Made by a program: the position numbers and the translations under genes. The notes beneath the pieces were generated by a model. It had not been told where the DNA came from and did no database searches. It saw only the letters and a list, made by a program, of their open reading frames with translations. A stretch of DNA of 64,000 nucleotides from Actinomadura rudentiformis (GTDB lineage Bacteria; Actinomycetota; Actinomycetes; Streptosporangiales; Streptosporangiaceae). Below, in pieces: positions 61,054 to 64,000 of the stretch. Every line of letters starts with the position of its first letter. Position 1 is the stretch's first letter. The stretch is taken from positions 1 through 64,000 of the forward strand of contig NZ_WBMT01000036.1 in NCBI RefSeq assembly GCF_008923185.1. Direction: 5' to 3'.

Positions 61054-62487
61054 ATGGGTGATCAAAGTCAGGTGCGTCCGCGAATCGCCCTCGCGGTACT
61101 CTCCGTGGCCAGTTTCATGGCCGGGCTTGACCTGTTCATCGTCAACGTGGCGTTCAACGACATCGGCCGTGACTACCCGGGCGAATCCCTGGCCGATCTC
61201 TCGTGGGTCCTCAACGGCTACACGATCGTCTTCGCCGCGTTGCTGGTCCCCCTCGGCAGGCTCGCGGACCGCTACAGCCGCAAGACCGGGCTGCTGCTCG
61301 GTCTGCTCCTCTTCGTCGCCGCCTCCCAGGCCTGCGCGCTCGCGCCGTCCCTGTGGTGGCTGGTGGCGTTCCGAGTCCTGCAGGCCATCGGCGCCGCAGC
61401 TTTGATCCCCACCAGCCTCGGGCTGTTGTTGTCCGTGTTCCCCCCACAGCGGCGCGCCGCCGCAGTACGGATCTGGTCCGCCTCCTCGGCATTGGCGGCC
61501 GCGGCGGGTCCGGCTGCGGGCGGCGTGCTGGTTGAAGCCTCGTGGCGTTGGATCTTCGAGGTGAACGTCCCGATCGGGATCGTCGCGGTGTTGCTCGCGC
61601 TGCGCTACGTGCCCGACTCCCGGGACGGCGCGTCCGCTCGCGTCCCCGACCTCACGGGAGCCGTGATCTTGACGATCTCCATAGCGTTGCTCGCGCTCGG
61701 GCTCGTGAAGATCAATGACTGGCCGGGCGAGCGGACCGCGATCGTGGTGGCCGTGTCCATGCTGACCCTTGGTGCGTTCTGGCTGCGTTCGTCGCGGCAC
61801 GCCACACCGGTGATCGAGCCGTCGCTGCTCGCGGTGCGCACCTTCGCCTCGTCGAACGCGGCGATCCTGCTCTTCTGCGTCGCGTTCGCCGGCAACCTGC
61901 TGATCGGTGTCCTCTGGATGCAAGAGGTCTGGAACTACTCGGCGATCCAGACCGGGCTCGGCGTGGCTCCCGGGCCGCTCATGGTACCGATCTTCGCACT
62001 GGTGGCCGGTCGGATGATCGGCGCGAGGATCCCGGTCGGCGTGGTCACGGCTATCGGCTGCGCGCTCTGCGCGGCCGGCATCGGCATCATGGTGACGAGT
62101 CTCGGCCCGACCCCGGCGTACGCGTCAGACCTGCTCCCGGGCTGGCTCGTCGGCGGGGCCGGCGTGGGCGTGGCCCTTCCCACCATCCTGTCGTCCGCGG
62201 CGGCCGACCTGCCGTCGCACCGCTTCGCGACCGGCAGCGCGGTGGTCAACATGAGCCGGCAGATCGGCAGCGTCATGGGCGTCAGCCTGGCGGTGGCGGT
62301 GCTCGGCACCCCGTACGGCTACCTGGACGCGCACGAGTCCTTCGTCGACGCCTGGCTCGTCATCGGCGCCTTCATGATCGTCGCAGCGTTCGCCGCCCTC
62401 GGCATGACCCCGCGCCGGGTCGCACCAGGGCACCGGGTGCCCGACAGGGGACCGGCCGTCGTCACCAGCCCCACAAAGCTGACCTGA
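61054..62487 (+). CDS. MFS multidrug exporter (DHA2, 14-helix type)
   Basis: A 477-residue transporter with about 14 helices. It begins with the DHA2 signature DLFIVNVAFNDIGRDYP, then WVLNGYTIVFAALLVPLGRL (motif of loop 1-2 follows, ADRYSRK) and RVLQAIGAAALIPTSLGL. A proton-driven drug or metabolite exporter; the substrate is not visible. Leaderless start at 61054, divergent from the HxlR gene. Confidence 0.93.
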   Translation: MGDQSQVRPRIALAVLSVASFMAGLDLFIVNVAFNDIGRDYPGESLADLSWVLNGYTIVFAALLVPLGRLADRYSRKTGLLLGLLLFVAASQACALAPSLWWLVAFRVLQAIGAAALIPTSLGLLLSVFPPQRRAAAVRIWSASSALAAAAGPAAGGVLVEASWRWIFEVNVPIGIVAVLLALRYVPDSRDGASARVPDLTGAVILTISIALLALGLVKINDWPGERTAIVVAVSMLTLGAFWLRSSRHATPVIEPSLLAVRTFASSNAAILLFCVAFAGNLLIGVLWMQEVWNYSAIQTGLGVAPGPLMVPIFALVAGRMIGARIPVGVVTAIGCALCAAGIGIMVTSLGPTPAYASDLLPGWLVGGAGVGVALPTILSSAAADLPSHRFATGSAVVNMSRQIGSVMGVSLAVAVLGTPYGYLDAHESFVDAWLVIGAFMIVAAFAALGMTPRRVAPGHRVPDRGPAVVTSPTKLT

Positions 62488-62594
62488 GCCGAGGCGCCTG
62501 CGGGTCAAGCCCCTGCCCGCAGGCGTCCAACCCCGACACCAGACTGGGCCCCAATCTGCCCGGCGGCCTGCCACCTTGGGTGTAGAACGAAGCG

Positions 62595-63290
62595 GTGAAA
62601 GATCCGCTTACGGCTGCTGGTGTCGGCACCATCGTCGAAGTTGGGCACGGTGCCGGACGGGTTGCGGAGGTCGACCCGGCGGGCGGTATGTGGCGGCCGT
62701 GCAGGGCGGGATTGTGACGGTCCATGATGCCGATGCCGGGCTGAACCCAGTGATGTCCTGTGCGCTGAACAGGCCGTTCGATCAGCTTGCCGTCCATCCC
62801 GGCGGGGAGAGTATTGCAGTGCTCGGCGAGGATCTGACGGTCGAGTTGCGGCGGCCGGATGGCGCGGTGCAACGGCTACCGAGCAACGTGGCCTACCGGG
62901 ACGGCGCGATGGAAAAGGCCGACGCAGGGCCTCGGACTCTGACTGGGCGCAGCGTGGCTGGATTCAGTTCACGGCCGACGGCAGATACCTGCTCTTTGGG
63001 GAAACTGCACCGGGGGAGCCTGCTCGGTTGCATCTGCTGGATGCGGCAACGCTGGCGCGCTTCGCCGGTGACGACACCATGGTCCTGGCCGTCGCCGACG
63101 TGGCGGAGGACCGGTTGCGGCTGTACGGGGCGGTGCCCGGCCAGATGTCGTTCGCCGAAGACATCCCCGGCGAACGGGTGATGGGGCTTGCGTTGCCGGA
63201 TTCCGGTGAGCTGGTGGTGCTCGACTCCGACGAGTGTCTGTCGACCATTCGCTGGCGTGCTCGCAGGAGCCGACGTTCCCCGGGAGGGAG
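62595..63290 (+). pseudogene. Decayed beta-propeller-like gene
   Basis: Protein-like sequence is spread over three frames. From GTG 62595 it reads GVGTIVEVGHGAGRVAEVDP. From about 62690 a second frame reads YVAAVQGGIVTVHDADAG and AVLGEDLTVELRRPDG. From about 62925 a third reads FTADGRYLLFGETAPGEP, VAEDRLRLYGAVPGQ and LALPDSGELVVLDSDE. The repeats resemble WD40/quinoprotein-type blades. At least two frameshifts; the 3' limit is uncertain. Confidence 0.6.
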
Positions 63291-63324
63291 GATCGGTGCC
63301 TCGCTCCCGGGCGGGGCTCGGAAT

Positions 63325-63747
63325 TCAGTCGGCGGTACGGGCGGGGCGGGTCCATACCTGTGCCATCAGGACGGCGCCCGCGCCGAACAGCGCGACGCCG
63401 AGGGGGACGTGGACGGCGACGGTGCCGTTGGAGCCGACCGCGAACTGGACGCTGGTGAGCACGAACAGCAGCGCAGTGACGGCCAGGTACCGTCCTGATC
63501 CGCGGCCTACGCGCCACACCAGGAGCGCGGCGGTGATCTGCAGGATCAGCGCGAACGTGACGACGCCCCCCGTGGTCTGGTGCAACTGGCTGCCGTCCTC
63601 GTTGGCCATGAGTTGTCCGGCGGTGATGCCCTGCACCAGCAGCGCGGTGGTCAGGAACGCCGTGGTCGCCTTCATCAGGCCGAAGAACCGGGGAGGCAGG
63701 GCCAGCTCCGCGTGAGCCGGGGAGGGCGGCTTGGTCGGTGATGACAT
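63325..63747 (-). CDS. Four-helix membrane protein, function unknown
   Basis: A 140-residue membrane protein with four helices (ATTAFLTTALLVQGITAGQ; GGVVTFALILQITAALLVW; YLAVTALLFVLTSVQFAV; VPLGVALFGAGAVLMAQVW). ATG 63747 follows AAGGA. Family not recognised. Convergent with the decayed propeller gene. Confidence 0.75.
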   Translation of the reverse strand: MSSPTKPPSPAHAELALPPRFFGLMKATTAFLTTALLVQGITAGQLMANEDGSQLHQTTGGVVTFALILQITAALLVWRVGRGSGRYLAVTALLFVLTSVQFAVGSNGTVAVHVPLGVALFGAGAVLMAQVWTRPARTAD

Positions 63748-64000
63748 GGGATCATTCCTTGGTGTTGCGGTGATGGGTGGGGTGACAGGCGCAAGCCGCG
63801 GCCGCGAAGGACACCCACATCTGTCGGCCGGTAATCCCGCGTCCGCGCTCATGGATCGCTCAGCGCCGATTGAGACGAGTGAGTCCCGGCATCAGGACCT
63901 CGCCGACCAGGCGGTCAATGTGATCGTCTGCGATCTCCTCACGGCACATCGTGGGGCGGTGCAGATCGTTCGCGCGGCGTCCTGACGAACACGAGACGCC
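63748..64000. other. Window end, nothing recognised
   Basis: About 250 bases upstream of the membrane-protein gene. Probably contains its promoter; no complete gene visible. Confidence 0.3.

Overview
The window is very GC-rich DNA from a filamentous actinomycete. The evidence is a four-gene conservon (sensor kinase, roadblock, DUF742, GTPase) at 56.0-60.2 kb, many TetR, AraC, LysR and PadR regulators, a fatty acyl-AMP ligase, Tat and lipoprotein signals, GTG and TTG starts and apparently leaderless promoters. A Streptosporangiales/Thermomonosporaceae-type genome (for example Actinomadura) would fit, but the sequence alone does not prove the genus.

Layout. At 0-3 kb there is the edge of a Tat-exported protein gene, a LysR regulator and a GlxA-type regulator. 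At 3.3-12.1 kb lies a compact class I lanthipeptide cluster. Leftward it encodes a 70-residue Cys-rich precursor and an ABC exporter. Rightward it encodes LanB, LanC, a JmjC-type Fe(II)/2-oxoglutarate oxygenase and a winged-helix regulator. A near-perfect 20-bp palindrome sits in the divergent promoter. An AraC regulator and a second GlxA-type gene follow at 12-14.5 kb, so two close GlxA paralogues in direct orientation bracket the cluster. From 14.5 to 17.7 kb there is a Pro-rich membrane protein, a dihydrofolate-reductase-family protein and a convergent DUF2182/DUF1326 pair.

At 18-22.6 kb an aromatic ammonia-lyase with the tyrosine-type His-Leu selectivity pair is divergent, across a perfect inverted repeat, from a flavin monooxygenase and a coumarate-ligase-like enzyme. 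This is a probable small phenylpropanoid pathway. At 22.7-25.4 kb a TetR gene faces a translationally coupled NTF2/hydrolase/NTF2 operon. At 25.8-35.5 kb are a secreted protein, a P450, a MetE-like protein, a dienelactone hydrolase remnant, TerD, a DUF6069-like membrane protein, an ECF sigma factor and a TetR regulator. The palindrome AAACCGATCGGTTT, or a one-base variant of it, occurs near this TetR gene, twice upstream of an alpha/beta hydrolase (35.95 kb) and twice upstream of an NmrA-like reductase (39.3 kb). Transposase and SnoaL debris lies between these targets. A tRNA-Gly is at 40.0 kb.

At 40.1-47.0 kb are envelope glycan genes: a membrane glycosyltransferase 2, a UDP-GlcNAc 2-epimerase, a DUF2334 deacetylase-like protein and a GH-type lipoprotein. 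At 47.5-54.5 kb is an unusual lipid operon of ACP, two SGNH hydrolases, an NTF2 protein, an acyl-CoA dehydrogenase, a fatty acyl-AMP ligase and PadR. Degenerate 16-22 bp tandem repeats punctuate the intergenic spaces of this stretch. The window ends with an anti-sigma-type ATPase, the conservon, an HxlR/MFS divergent pair, a decayed propeller-like gene and a small membrane protein.

The strongest candidate for an undescribed system is the lanthipeptide cluster: 7 Cys matched by 7 Ser/Thr in the core region, and an associated JmjC oxygenase. The FAAL/ACP/dehydrogenase/SGNH operon beside the glycan genes is second.
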